Notes under the pieces: model-generated
Told to the model about the DNA's origin: nothing
Database searches by the model: none
What the model saw: the letters and a program-made list of their open reading frames with translations, nothing else
Shown: in pieces, positions 26,043-32,422 of the stretch
How positions within the stretch are numbered: the first letter of the stretch is position 1
How the letters are laid out: each line of letters begins with the position of its first letter
Origin: a virus
Strand: one strand, 5' to 3'
Virus record (IMG/VR): IMGVR_UViG_3300047300_000184
Coordinates: 1 to 37,488 of that record
DNA: 37,488 nt
Position numbers and translations under genes: made by a program

Positions 26043-26116
26043 CGCCAAAAAATCCAATCCAAAATTGCACCGGCAAGCACTATTATGAGCAAAATTGCTA
26101 ATTGTTGGTCGGTCAT
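26039..26116 (-). CDS. Micro-protein, single membrane segment (25 aa)
   Basis: A 25-residue frame, MTDQQLAILLIIVLAGAIL plus DWIFWR, one membrane helix with a Trp/Arg end. It overlaps both neighbours by ATGA, which is hard to explain unless all are translated. It is too short for automatic gene callers. Function unknown. Confidence 0.55.
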   Translation of the reverse strand: MTDQQLAILLIIVLAGAILDWIFWR

Positions 26117-26376
26117 TTGACCTCCGATGGAATGACTCGATACTTGAATAGACCGTTGTTGATGTATTCTTTTTCTACCGTGTGACCGCCAAATCTAGGC
26201 TTTCTCAGATGCCTTAACTGCGCGCTAACACTTGCCTCGGGGTCGCCAGTTAGGTCCGCAATTTCGCGTAATGTTCGCCATTTGCTGTCTTGCACAACTT
26301 CCCACACTCGGAGAATTTGGCCCGTCAAACGAACATCGTCCCGGCTTGGGATGTAATCACTTCCGTTGAATTTCAT
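26113..26376 (-). CDS. Winged-helix DNA-binding protein
   Basis: An 87-residue protein with a winged helix-turn-helix pattern: helix (LRVWEVVQDSKWRTLREIA), turn, recognition helix (PEASVSAQLRHLRKP) and a beta wing (GGHTVEKEYINNGLFKYRV). It probably regulates phage transcription, perhaps the switch from this leftward early operon. The start codon overlaps the stop of a possible 26-residue gene; no strong ribosome binding site is present, so coupling is likely. Confidence 0.7.
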   Translation of the reverse strand: MKFNGSDYIPSRDDVRLTGQILRVWEVVQDSKWRTLREIADLTGDPEASVSAQLRHLRKPRFGGHTVEKEYINNGLFKYRVIPSEVK

Positions 26377-26453
26377 GTCTTGTCTTTTCTTAAAAGGTGG
26401 GGGCTACTCGCTGCACTTGTTTCGTCGCAAACGTGGAAGTCATCAAAGGACAT
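26373..26453 (-). CDS. Possible micro-gene upstream of the winged-helix gene (26 aa)
   Basis: A 26-residue frame starting at ATG 26453 (MSFDDFHVCDETSAASSPHL) whose TGA overlaps the ATG of the winged-helix gene (ATGA). It fills the 107-bp gap between two certain genes and would supply translational coupling. The ribosome binding site is poor (GGGA only two bases away), so confidence is limited. Confidence 0.35.
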   Translation of the reverse strand: MSFDDFHVCDETSAASSPHLLRKDKT

Positions 26454-26483
26454 TTCCCAAGCATCCGCTTTCGCCCCCGTTAA

Positions 26484-26690
26484 TCAGTTTTCAATTTCGA
26501 TCTGGTCAGGTGACTTTGCCATTTCAACTTGAATGCCATCACCCAATGATTTAACCAAATCATCTTGGCTGGCAATCCGAAGTGTCAAGAGCGAGTTTGC
26601 CACATGAGACAACGCCTGTGCGCGTGTTGTTGCCTTCACCAAACGAACTTTGTTGTCTGGTGTTCCGATAATGTAGATACGTTGTGCCAT
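26484..26690 (-). CDS. Conserved small phage protein, unknown (68 aa)
   Basis: A 68-residue protein (MAQRIYIIGTPDNKVRLVKA) with a short alpha/beta pattern, strand-rich N-terminus then a helix (RAQALSHVANSLL). The ATG at 26690 has GGAG upstream and overlaps the stop of the exported peptide gene (TAATG). Similar small proteins occur in many proteobacterial phages and prophages; no function is known to me. Confidence 0.65.
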   Translation of the reverse strand: MAQRIYIIGTPDNKVRLVKATTRAQALSHVANSLLTLRIASQDDLVKSLGDGIQVEMAKSPDQIEIEN

Positions 26691-26818
26691 TAGACTCCGC
26701 ACCCACAGATTTGCTTGCCGTTAAAGCCGACTGTGCAGCGATAAGGCATAGACATTGGGCAAGATGCGGCGGCAATGCCAGAGGCAACGAGCAGCGCGAT
26801 TGCGATTAGTTTTTTCAT
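26690..26818 (-). CDS. Cys-rich exported micro-protein (42 aa)
   Basis: A 42-residue protein with a typical Sec signal (MKKLIAIALLVASGIAAAS, residues 1-19) followed by a short Cys-containing mature part (CPMSMPYRC and ICGCGV; four Cys). The first Cys directly follows Ala-Ala-Ser, a lipobox-like but non-canonical site. A strong AGGAG lies five bases before the ATG. It would reach the periplasm or outer membrane, possibly in superinfection exclusion; that role is inference. Confidence 0.65.
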   Translation of the reverse strand: MKKLIAIALLVASGIAAASCPMSMPYRCTVGFNGKQICGCGV

Positions 26819-26827
26819 GGTTACTCC

Positions 26828-27226
26828 TTAATATGGAACGTCATCGTCATAACCACCGCCTTGTGACGCTGGTGCTTGGGGCTTTTCAGCCCTGTTGCCG
26901 GGTTGGGAAAGAATCTTGAATTCGTTTCCGCTGATGTCTGTGGAATACCGTTCGATTCCATCTTTGTCTGTCCACTTGCGCGTCTTGAGCTTGCCCTGCA
27001 CATAAAGCAACGAGCCTTTTTTGACGTATTCGCCAATGACCTCTGCGCGACGACCAAAGAAGCTGATGCGATGCCACTCGGTAGACTCCATGGCCTCGCC
27101 TGTTTGCTTGTCTTTCCATTTCTCTGTGGTCGCGATGGAGAAGTTGACGATTGCCTCGCCTGACGTTGTGTAGCGAACTTCAACGTCCTTGCCAACGTGA
27201 CCGATTACTTGCACTTGATTCAACAT
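26828..27226 (-). CDS. ssb: Single-stranded DNA-binding protein
   Basis: A 132-residue SSB with the OB-fold pattern (LNQVQVIGHVGKDVEVRYT, then WHRISFFGRRAEVIGEYVKKGSLL) and the flexible Gly-rich tail ending in the acidic tip DDDVPY, which binds partner proteins. It protects single-stranded DNA in replication and recombination. It follows the exonuclease gene in one leftward operon, the expected recombination cassette. Confidence 0.93.
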   Translation of the reverse strand: MLNQVQVIGHVGKDVEVRYTTSGEAIVNFSIATTEKWKDKQTGEAMESTEWHRISFFGRRAEVIGEYVKKGSLLYVQGKLKTRKWTDKDGIERYSTDISGNEFKILSQPGNRAEKPQAPASQGGGYDDDVPY

Positions 27227-27235
27227 TTTGATTCC

Positions 27236-27877
27236 TTAAAACTTATGTTCGTTTCCGATTTGTTCAATTAACTCGACATACAGCTTTTGAGCCGCTTCAA
27301 CCTTTGTCACTATCTTGTCTTCTAGTTCCTTGTCCCTCTTGTAAAACACACGGGTCACGCGCAGTTCAGGGGCTATGTGTTCAACGATGTGGAGGGATGG
27401 GTCTTCGTAGCCAATCAAATGATCGGGTGTGTTGACCAAGCAATAGTCAATCTCAAACTCATCCACATTCCAAAGCATCATGTAGGCGCGGCCCTGCCAT
27501 TCATAGGTCTTGTCTTCGCCTTGTGAGGCCAAAACGGGGAAGGTTTGCAGGCTCCACGATGATTTGATGTCGTGGATTTTTGAGCCTGTGAAGATGTCGC
27601 ACTCGCCGGTAATCCACTCGTTTGTTTTGCGCTCTGTGTTCTTGGTGTAGTTGGTGAACAACACTTCGTTGAGCAACGCGATGGATTGGTCCTCGACCTG
27701 CAAGCCTTTGTCCATGTATTTGGATGACACGCGATAGTCATATCCATAGACAAATTCTTTGGCAATCTGAGTGATGGCTGTCACAGCCCCAACAGACAAG
27801 ACCTCATCCTTTTTCTTGGGGTCAGTCATTATGTCTGCCAGCGACGATGCGCGAAACTTAGGAATTTGCAAGCTCAT
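27236..27877 (-). CDS. PD-(D/E)XK exonuclease (YqaJ/lambda Exo-like)
   Basis: A 213-residue nuclease. Motifs in order: a conserved Glu in DKGLQVEDQSIALLNE, an acidic GECDIF, and the catalytic DIKSSW (Asp-x-Lys), as in YqaJ-type viral recombinases, followed by YEWQGRAYMMLW with the Gln typical of this clade. It would resect double-stranded ends to start recombination, with SSB and the neighbouring conserved protein. It overlaps the upstream gene by 20 bp. Confidence 0.85.
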   Translation of the reverse strand: MSLQIPKFRASSLADIMTDPKKKDEVLSVGAVTAITQIAKEFVYGYDYRVSSKYMDKGLQVEDQSIALLNEVLFTNYTKNTERKTNEWITGECDIFTGSKIHDIKSSWSLQTFPVLASQGEDKTYEWQGRAYMMLWNVDEFEIDYCLVNTPDHLIGYEDPSLHIVEHIAPELRVTRVFYKRDKELEDKIVTKVEAAQKLYVELIEQIGNEHKF

Positions 27878-28373
27878 TTTGTAATCTCTTTTCTTGTTCT
27901 GGTGTCAGGGCGAATCGACCGCGCAAGACCTCTGTGGTTGATGTTCTAGCCTTGATAGCCTCGATTGCTTTGCCAAGCCTCTCGTCTGTGATTGGCTGCT
28001 TTTCAGCGACCTTTCTTGTGGCGGGTGGCACAGGACTGATACGCAAACCCTCGACGGTTTCTTTGCCAAACCGAACCTTGGGGTCAACGTAGATCGTCAC
28101 CTGAATGCCCGTCCAATCCTCGATAAAGGGTGAGCCAGTCAATTGCTTCATCACGCGACTGTTGGTTGCGTTTAGAACCATGGGTTTAAGTTTTTCGCCT
28201 GCCCGTATCTCTTTTTCAACGAAATACATGGTATTGAATTGTTCCTTGGATTGCTTGGTTTTGTCAGCTTCCAAGGCCATTCGAGCCACGGTTAGGGTCG
28301 TAGGCTCCACAATGTCAGCCGCGCTCAAATACGGGCTGTCAAAGGCTTTTCTGTAATGGGTTTTGTCGTTCAC
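27858..28373 (-). CDS. Conserved phage protein of the recombination cassette
   Basis: A 171-residue protein starting at GTG 28373 (GTGA overlap with the upstream gene). Conserved-looking blocks are FDSPYLSAADI near residue 10, FNTMYFVEKEIRAGEKLKPM, and VTIYVDPKVRFGKETVEGLR; the C-terminus is a charged helix. Genes of this type lie next to phage exonucleases, so an annealing or DNA-binding partner role is possible, but I cannot confirm an annealase fold. Confidence 0.65.
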   Translation of the reverse strand: MNDKTHYRKAFDSPYLSAADIVEPTTLTVARMALEADKTKQSKEQFNTMYFVEKEIRAGEKLKPMVLNATNSRVMKQLTGSPFIEDWTGIQVTIYVDPKVRFGKETVEGLRISPVPPATRKVAEKQPITDERLGKAIEAIKARTSTTEVLRGRFALTPEQEKRLQNELANS

Positions 28374-28660
28374 GATTGATTCTCGATTGCCAAAAGTTCG
28401 TTGATTTTGCGATTGATTTGAGTGACCTTGGCGGCAAACTCGGCCTCAATCTTTGTCTTTTCTTCTTGTAGTGCAGCCAGTTTTACTTCTCTCATGTCAA
28501 TGTTTTCTGGCACTTGAACAAAAAACATTTCCGATTTGATGAATTTTTCGTTAGGGCTTGAACCCACCTCTGGCGGATACTGAGAAATTACAAACGAACC
28601 TTCTTCTTCCCAATCGTATTGCTTGAAATAAACGTATCCATTTATTCCTACTGTTTTCAT
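28370..28660 (-). CDS. Small early protein with C-terminal coiled coil
   Basis: A 96-residue protein starting at ATG 28660 with a GGGGG ribosome binding site; a longer frame from 28723 overlaps the upstream gene and is rejected. The N-terminal half is strand-rich and acidic, and the C-terminal 45 residues form a coiled coil (REVKLAALQEEKTKIEAEFA). It overlaps its neighbours by ATGA and GTGA. Function unknown. Confidence 0.65.
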   Translation of the reverse strand: MKTVGINGYVYFKQYDWEEEGSFVISQYPPEVGSSPNEKFIKSEMFFVQVPENIDMREVKLAALQEEKTKIEAEFAAKVTQINRKINELLAIENQS

Positions 28661-28842
28661 TTGACCCCCAACAAGATGGCAGTCAAGAAACCAGCGGCAA
28701 AGGCCATGACAACACAAAACCAAAAGCTGAATTCTGCGCTGACTGTCACGCGCTTGTTGGTTGTGTATGGGCCTTCGATGGTCAGGCTTGGGCGAGACAT
28801 TTCTCGGGGGAAGCGGCGTGTGGATGGATTAGATTCGGTCAT
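28657..28842 (-). CDS. Small membrane protein (61 aa)
   Basis: A 61-residue protein with a basic N-terminal region (about 35 residues) and a single C-terminal membrane segment (FSFWFCVVMAFAAGFLTAILL), an N-in orientation by charge. It overlaps the next gene by ATGA and the upstream gene by 14 bp. Role unknown; early membrane proteins often serve exclusion or host takeover. Confidence 0.6.
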   Translation of the reverse strand: MTESNPSTRRFPREMSRPSLTIEGPYTTNKRVTVSAEFSFWFCVVMAFAAGFLTAILLGVK

Positions 28843-29074
28843 GGCTGTCTTTCAAATGTTTTTTGCAGGCTTGTTCCACTTCGTGTTGCTCGACATTGCT
28901 GAGTAACATCCAAATGTCTTTTTTGCCACGAAGCACCGTGATTTCAAAGCTATCTGGGTCGCCAACAGAAGGGTCGCCAACAAGAAAGTTGTAGCCGACA
29001 ATCACATCGGGGTATGTTTCTGTGGACCATTCTTCGAGGTAATGCTCGAACGTCCCATCAAATTCCCAACTCAT
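28829..29074 (-). CDS. First gene of the leftward early operon, unknown (81 aa)
   Basis: An 81-residue acidic protein (MSWEFDGTFEHYLEEWST) with an alternating strand/helix pattern; it ends in a charged helix. An AAGGA ribosome binding site precedes the ATG, which lies 46 bp from the predicted leftward -10. Being promoter-proximal it should be made earliest. No family recognised; its acidity recalls DNA-mimic inhibitors, but that is speculative. Confidence 0.65.
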   Translation of the reverse strand: MSWEFDGTFEHYLEEWSTETYPDVIVGYNFLVGDPSVGDPDSFEITVLRGKKDIWMLLSNVEQHEVEQACKKHLKDSHDRI

Positions 29075-29090
29075 ATTTTTCCTTTCGATT

Positions 29091-29111
29091 CACCCTGCAC
29101 CATACAGGGTG
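29091..29111. promoter_or_regulatory. Inverted repeat operator in the leftward leader
   Basis: A perfect 7-bp inverted repeat, CACCCTG (29091-29097) and CAGGGTG (29105-29111), separated by 7 bp. It lies just downstream of the leftward -10, where a repressor could block transcription. Confidence 0.5.
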
Positions 29112-29119
29112 TGGTAGGG

Positions 29120-29147
29120 AGTATACACAACTCAACAGTCGAGTAAA
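29120..29147 (-). promoter_or_regulatory. Leftward early promoter
   Basis: On the minus strand TTTACT (29147-29142) and TATACT (29125-29120) are separated by 16 bp, a reasonable sigma70 promoter. It would drive 29074 down to 25825. Its -35 lies inside the CTCAAC/GTTGAG inverted repeat. Confidence 0.6.
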
Positions 29148-29167
29148 GTAATCCCGACTAAGTTGAG
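29131..29167. promoter_or_regulatory. Inverted repeat operator between divergent early operons
   Basis: CTCAAC at 29131-29136 is mirrored by GTTGAG at 29162-29167, with inner partial symmetry (AGTCG at 29137-29141 versus CGACT at 29155-29159). It covers the leftward -35 and lies upstream of the rightward -10, as expected for a Cro-type regulator site. The regulator at 29208 is the obvious candidate binder. Confidence 0.5.
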
Positions 29168-29194
29168 GGGTCTATACGGTTTAGAGGAATCAAC

Positions 29195-29200
29195 TATAAT
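29195..29200 (+). promoter_or_regulatory. Rightward -10 box giving a leaderless transcript
   Basis: A consensus TATAAT ends seven bases before the ATG at 29208, so the start of transcription would fall at or next to the start codon. No good -35 is seen (CTATAC at 29172-29177), suggesting activation or weak activity. Leaderless mRNA is known for lambda cI. Confidence 0.5.
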
Positions 29201-29207
29201 TCGGCGC

Positions 29208-29372
29208 ATGAAAAAACAAGACGCCATCAAACTCGCTGGCAGCGCGATTAAACTTGCCAAAATCCTTGGCATCACCAAGGGCGCTATCTCCCATTGGGGA
29301 GAAGACGTTCCTGTGGGCCGTGTTTATCAACTCCGTTACATCAAGCCCGAGTGGTTCAAAGGACAGAAATGA
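29208..29372 (+). CDS. Cro-like helix-turn-helix regulator
   Basis: A 54-residue protein with an N-terminal helix-turn-helix (IKLAGSAIKLAKILGITKGA then ISHWGEDVP), very like YdaS/Cro regulators, and a short C-terminal strand region with VGRVYQLRYIKPEWF. It is the first gene of the rightward early operon, next to two inverted-repeat operators. It likely represses the early promoters later in infection. A partner CI repressor is not visible in this window. It overlaps the next gene by ATGA. Confidence 0.8.
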   Translation: MKKQDAIKLAGSAIKLAKILGITKGAISHWGEDVPVGRVYQLRYIKPEWFKGQK

Positions 29373-29674
29373 GTTACGCAGATTTAGAGATGAAGGTCAT
29401 CCAATGGGGTGAGGCGCGCGGAATTGTGCAAAACAGCACACCCATGGCCCAACTGCGCAAGACCTTGGAAGAGGTTGACGAACTGTCTGATGCCATCGAA
29501 AAGAAGGACGTAGCCGCCATGAGGGACGCCTACGGGGACATCTTGGTGACGCTCATCATGGGCTGTGCCACGGCTGACATTGACCTCGTTGAGTGCCTTG
29601 AATTGGCCTACAACGAAATCAAGGACCGCAAGGGCTATCTGAACAAAGATGGCATCTTCGTCAAAGAGGTATAA
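29369..29674 (+). CDS. MazG-like nucleotide pyrophosphohydrolase
   Basis: A 101-residue all-helical protein with the MazG/dUTPase-like metal site: LRKTLEEVDELSDAI (Glu34, Glu35, Glu38) and MRDAYGDILV (Asp53, Asp57), the EExxE...DxxxD pattern. Such enzymes hydrolyse NTPs or alarmones to nucleoside monophosphates. The start overlaps the Cro-like gene by ATGA. In phages the role may be nucleotide-pool control or lowering of (p)ppGpp; the substrate here is unknown. Confidence 0.8.
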   Translation: MSYADLEMKVIQWGEARGIVQNSTPMAQLRKTLEEVDELSDAIEKKDVAAMRDAYGDILVTLIMGCATADIDLVECLELAYNEIKDRKGYLNKDGIFVKEV

Positions 29675-29771
29675 TTTTTTGAAACAAGGCTAGGGTAGCT
29701 CCCGAAAAGGCGTTTCATCACCGTCCTGCCATTGTTTCTTTTGTGATGACTACCAAAGATGTGAGGTAAAA
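29675..29771 (+). other. 97-bp leader before the replication gene
   Basis: No ORF fits. TATAAT at 29670-29675 could be a -10, without a clear -35. A 7-bp inverted repeat, GAAACAA (29681-29687) and TTGTTTC (29732-29738), frames 44 bp with further short pairing. A GAGG ribosome binding site for the next gene ends the leader. A regulatory role is speculative. Confidence 0.3.
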
Positions 29772-30515
29772 ATGCTTTTGACGCCTAAAAATTGGGCAAC
29801 TTTTCAGCACTACAAAGACCGCTGCCCACCGTGGATAAAACTCCACCGCGACCTCTTAAACAACCGTGATTTTATGCGCCTGCCATTGGCTAGCAAGGCG
29901 CTAGCACCAATGCTATGGTTGCTAGCAAGTGAATCTAAAGATGGTTCTTTTGATGGCTCACTAGATGAGCTTGTGTTTAGACTCCATATCACTCCCAAAG
30001 AATACGAAGATGGCATCAAGCCATTGATTGATAAGGGATTTTTCCTGTGCGCTGACGGTATGCTAGCGCCACGCTTGCAAACTGCTATCCCAGAGACAGA
30101 GAGAGAGACAGAGACAGAGACAAAGAAGAGACAGAAAGCAACTGTCGTTGCCACGCCTGTCGGCGTTTCTGAATCTGTTTGGTTGGATTTTGTTGCCCTA
30201 CGCAAATCCAAGAAAGCCCCGTTGACCAACACAGCATTGCAGGGGCTGATGCGGGAAGCTGCCAAGGCCAAGATGACCCTTGAGCAAGTCATGTCAACCT
30301 GCTGTGAGCGTGGATGGGCTGCGTTTAAGGCTGATTGGATGATTGGGCAGGCCATACGGGTCAATCCTGCCGACATTGCCCGAGTGACCGTCCCATCGTC
30401 AAACCAGCCTGACCCGGCTTTGATGAAGATTGCAGAGGACCGAAAGAAAGCTGCGCCAATTCCTGACAACATCAAACAACAAATGTCCCGAATCCTTAAC
30501 AAGCAGGTGCTGTGA
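29772..30515 (+). CDS. Phage replication initiation protein (O-like, winged helix)
   Basis: A 247-residue protein. The N-terminal half (PPWIKLHRDLLNNRDFMRLP, then a winged-helix pattern through residue 100) resembles phage replication initiators of the lambda O/DnaT class. Residues 108-120 are a Glu/Thr low-complexity linker (ETERETETETKKR) encoded by a GAGACA repeat. The C-terminal domain is helical and may bind a host helicase loader or helicase. No helicase or primase motif exists. Four GCTAGC palindromes within the gene may form an internal origin, as in lambda O. Confidence 0.72.
   Translation: MLLTPKNWATFQHYKDRCPPWIKLHRDLLNNRDFMRLPLASKALAPMLWLLASESKDGSFDGSLDELVFRLHITPKEYEDGIKPLIDKGFFLCADGMLAPRLQTAIPETERETETETKKRQKATVVATPVGVSESVWLDFVALRKSKKAPLTNTALQGLMREAAKAKMTLEQVMSTCCERGWAAFKADWMIGQAIRVNPADIARVTVPSSNQPDPALMKIAEDRKKAAPIPDNIKQQMSRILNKQVL
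29889..30067. repeat. Phased GCTAGC palindromes inside the replication gene (candidate origin)
   Basis: GCTAGC occurs at 29889-29894, 29900-29905, 29921-29926 and 30062-30067. The first three are spaced 11 and 21 bp apart, close to one and two helical turns. CTAG is generally rare in bacterial DNA, so the cluster is unlikely to be chance. Initiator binding is inferred. Confidence 0.4.
30093..30134 (+). repeat. GAGACA short tandem repeat
   Basis: A purine-rich run with repeated GAGACA units coding for a Glu/Thr linker in the replication protein. It resembles the purine-rich spacer between O-binding iterons and the AT-rich part of lambda-type origins, or may simply be a slippage-prone linker. 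Confidence 0.55.
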
Positions 30516-30518
30516 TGT

Positions 30519-30800
30519 ATGGCAAGAAAACAAAAAGAAACGGCTCGTCTGTATGGTCCGCCATTGCAAAGACCCTCGAACTACGTCAACCCGATAACGC
30601 CCGAGATGATAGAACACATGAAAAACTGCGAAGCCCGAGAATGGATACGCCGGTACAAAGAGAAGACATCGAAGCATGGCTCAAGCGCAGCAGCAGCTTG
30701 GTGGGCGGAAATGTTAGAGGGCTTGCGCAAAATCAGAGGCGAGTCCGCTACTTTGGATTTGAGACAACGCATGAAAGCGCAAAGTGAAAATAGAACTTGA
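30519..30800 (+). CDS. Conserved small phage early protein
   Basis: A 93-residue protein; the CEAREWIRRYKEK block, the AAAAWWAEMLEGLRKIRG block and the final LRQRM form a pattern seen in many phage early regions (next to replication and RusA genes). The alternative overlapping frame from 30512 gives no such pattern and is rejected. Mostly helical, basic. Function unknown. The end overlaps the RusA gene by 17 bp. Confidence 0.65.
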   Translation: MARKQKETARLYGPPLQRPSNYVNPITPEMIEHMKNCEAREWIRRYKEKTSKHGSSAAAAWWAEMLEGLRKIRGESATLDLRQRMKAQSENRT

Positions 30801-31137
30801 TTTCCCGCCTTCCGAGCTATTTCCAAACCGAGCCAAGGGAACTCATTGGACAAAGCTGCATCAAGTTCGTGGCAACTATCGCCAAACGTCTGCGTGGTTG
30901 GCAAAACATCAATTGAAAACTTGGGCGCATGATGGTGGTGATGTTCATTTGAAACTTACCTTTGTGATGCCCGACAAAAGATTCAGAGACTTGGATAACT
31001 GCCTTGCCGCATCGAAAGCTGCGCTTGATGGTTTGTCTGATGCTTTGATGGTGAACGACAAGTTCTTTCACCCCATCACCGTCAGCCGAGAGGTTGGCAC
31101 TCGCAAAACTGCAAAACTCATCGTGGAGATGTTATGA
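30784..31137 (+). CDS. rusA: Holliday junction resolvase, RusA family
   Basis: A 117-residue protein starting at GTG 30784. The RusA motif RDLDN (Asp69, Asp71) is present with further acidic and Lys residues (Lys79; Asp92 in MVNDKFFHP), and the N-terminal strand IELDFPPSELFPNRAKG is typical. It cuts four-way junctions and branched DNA as a dimer, resolving replication and recombination intermediates before packaging. It overlaps the next gene by ATGA. Confidence 0.9.
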   Translation: MKIELDFPPSELFPNRAKGTHWTKLHQVRGNYRQTSAWLAKHQLKTWAHDGGDVHLKLTFVMPDKRFRDLDNCLAASKAALDGLSDALMVNDKFFHPITVSREVGTRKTAKLIVEML

Positions 31138-31382
31138 CAATACAGAAGACTCTAAAACAGCGCCAAAAGACCCATGGCGATTTCGCAACACACGCTGTCA
31201 TTAGTCAGCAATTGAAGGCTGTGATGCGTGAGCATGGCTTGCTTGAGCTTGCTCCTGACCAGATCGAGGGGCTGGAGATGATTGCACACAAGATTGCGCG
31301 CATCTTGAATGGTAATCCTGACCATCACGACCATTGGCATGACATCAGCGGATATGCTGAATGCGTGGCACAGAACCTGTGA
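31134..31382 (+). CDS. DUF6378-like small phage protein
   Basis: An 82-residue protein with the blocks RQKTHGDFATHAVISQQLK, LEMIAHKIARILNGNP and HDHWHDISGYAECV, the pattern of a phage domain family usually listed as DUF6378. His/Asp content suggests metal binding, but the function is not established. It overlaps neighbours by ATGA and GTGA. Confidence 0.72.
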   Translation: MTIQKTLKQRQKTHGDFATHAVISQQLKAVMREHGLLELAPDQIEGLEMIAHKIARILNGNPDHHDHWHDISGYAECVAQNL

Positions 31383-31795
31383 AATACAAACTTTACGAAA
31401 AGACCCAAGCCCATGCCGTCATGCTGGCGGTGTGGGAAAAGGTAAAGCAAGCACTCGATGGGGGAAAGAAAATTGTTCTTGAAGTCACAGAAGAGAACCG
31501 CAGCGACCCTCAGAACAAAAAGTTCCACGCCATCATTGGTCAGATTGCGAAGCAGGCAGAACACGCTGGTGCGCAATGGGACACGGAGAGTTGGAAGAGA
31601 TTTCTCCTCGAGCAATGGGCAAAGGATAGCGGTTCAATGGACGGTGGCATCGCTCCTAGTTTGGATGGTCTTAGGGTTGTTCAACTTGGAATACAGTCCC
31701 GTAAATTGAGTAAAGCACAGGGCGCTGAATTCATCGAGTGGTTGCTCATGTGGTCAGCAACAAACGGAATAGACATAAAGGAGCCTATGGAATGA
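31379..31795 (+). CDS. ninB: NinB-like recombination protein
   Basis: A 138-residue protein starting at GTG 31379 (GTGA overlap); an ATG at 31361 would add six residues. The sequence YKLYEKTQAHAVMLAVWEKV, then LEVTEENRSDPQNKKFHAII and a Trp-rich C-terminal half, match NinB (lambda Orf), which modulates RecBCD/RecA-type recombination and binds single-stranded DNA and SSB. It sits with RusA as in lambda-like nin regions. Confidence 0.82.
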   Translation: MKYKLYEKTQAHAVMLAVWEKVKQALDGGKKIVLEVTEENRSDPQNKKFHAIIGQIAKQAEHAGAQWDTESWKRFLLEQWAKDSGSMDGGIAPSLDGLRVVQLGIQSRKLSKAQGAEFIEWLLMWSATNGIDIKEPME

Positions 31796-31968
31796 ATTGG
31801 AGAAAACGTGAAATTGAAGAAGCAATCGACCGCCAAGAGGCCAAGTTGAGAGAGCTTGAGGCAAGGGTCAGGGAGCAGACGCTGGAAGAAGTGGCGCGGA
31901 AAATAGAAGCGTTGCCTTTTGGCGACACGGCTCAATCATTTGCGATTTTTGTGCGTGACATGAAATAG
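31792..31968 (+). CDS. Small coiled-coil protein (58 aa)
   Basis: A 58-residue charged helical protein (MNWRKREIEEAIDRQEAKLR then ELEARVREQTLEEVARKIEA) starting at ATG 31792, overlapping the NinB stop by ATGA. A longer frame inside ninB is rejected. No family recognised. Confidence 0.55.
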   Translation: MNWRKREIEEAIDRQEAKLRELEARVREQTLEEVARKIEALPFGDTAQSFAIFVRDMK

Positions 31969-31971
31969 CTA

Positions 31972-31980
31972 TGGTATAGT
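31972..31980 (+). promoter_or_regulatory. Extended -10 promoter before 32009
   Basis: TGG-TATAGT fits an extended -10 element, with no clear -35. It lies in the only real gap of this part of the early operon, 28 bp before the next ATG, and would give a short leader containing AAAGGA. Confidence 0.45.
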
Positions 31981-32008
31981 TGGCTCAACCCACAAGAAAG
32001 GATAAGAC

Positions 32009-32422
32009 ATGGATACAGACCAAAAAATTTGGGATGCTTGTTTGATAAAAACATGGCGTAATGCTGGAAATGTTTTAGATGCGATTCAAATGTATCAAAG
32101 CATTACACATAAGGAACTTGATTTTTCATTGTTAAGAGTTCCAAAACTAGGCTATCCGTGGAAAACGGGTATCAGGGTTTTTGTTGCCGCACATCTTCAC
32201 AAAATTAGCAAGAGATTATGGGAGCAATCCGCAGAAAAAGATATTGAGCTTTTGCGTAAATTGCAAACATCTAGCTATACAACTTCTTTAGATGATGTGT
32301 CAAAAGATCAATCTCTTGCTAATGAAGCAAATCAGCACAGAAGAAATCGTAAAAAAGTTGGCATGAGTAATTTGGCCTACCAAAATAGAAACCATGACAC
32401 AAATTGGAATGTAGTCAAATGA
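32009..32422 (+). CDS. Unknown early protein (137 aa), possible DNA-binding
   Basis: A 137-residue basic protein with AAAGGA as ribosome binding site. It has an N-terminal helical half, an aromatic VPKLGYPWKTGIRVFVAAHL segment and a basic C-terminal tail (HRRNRKKVG). The codon use is more AT-rich than in neighbouring genes and it has its own promoter-like element, so it may be a recent insertion. No family recognised. Confidence 0.6.
   Translation: MDTDQKIWDACLIKTWRNAGNVLDAIQMYQSITHKELDFSLLRVPKLGYPWKTGIRVFVAAHLHKISKRLWEQSAEKDIELLRKLQTSSYTTSLDDVSKDQSLANEANQHRRNRKKVGMSNLAYQNRNHDTNWNVVK

Noticed and set aside
26290-26554. Plus-strand frames opposite the winged-helix and 68-aa genes
   Set aside because: Antisense shadows without ribosome binding sites; the minus-strand genes are joined by coding overlaps.
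29810-30502. Open minus-strand frame of 230 codons opposite the replication gene
   Set aside because: Shadow frame; the plus-strand gene has operon context and a ribosome binding site.
30512-30787. Alternative plus-strand frame overlapping the small early protein at 30519
   Set aside because: The 30519 frame shows a recognised phage protein pattern; this one is Arg/Ser-rich without one.
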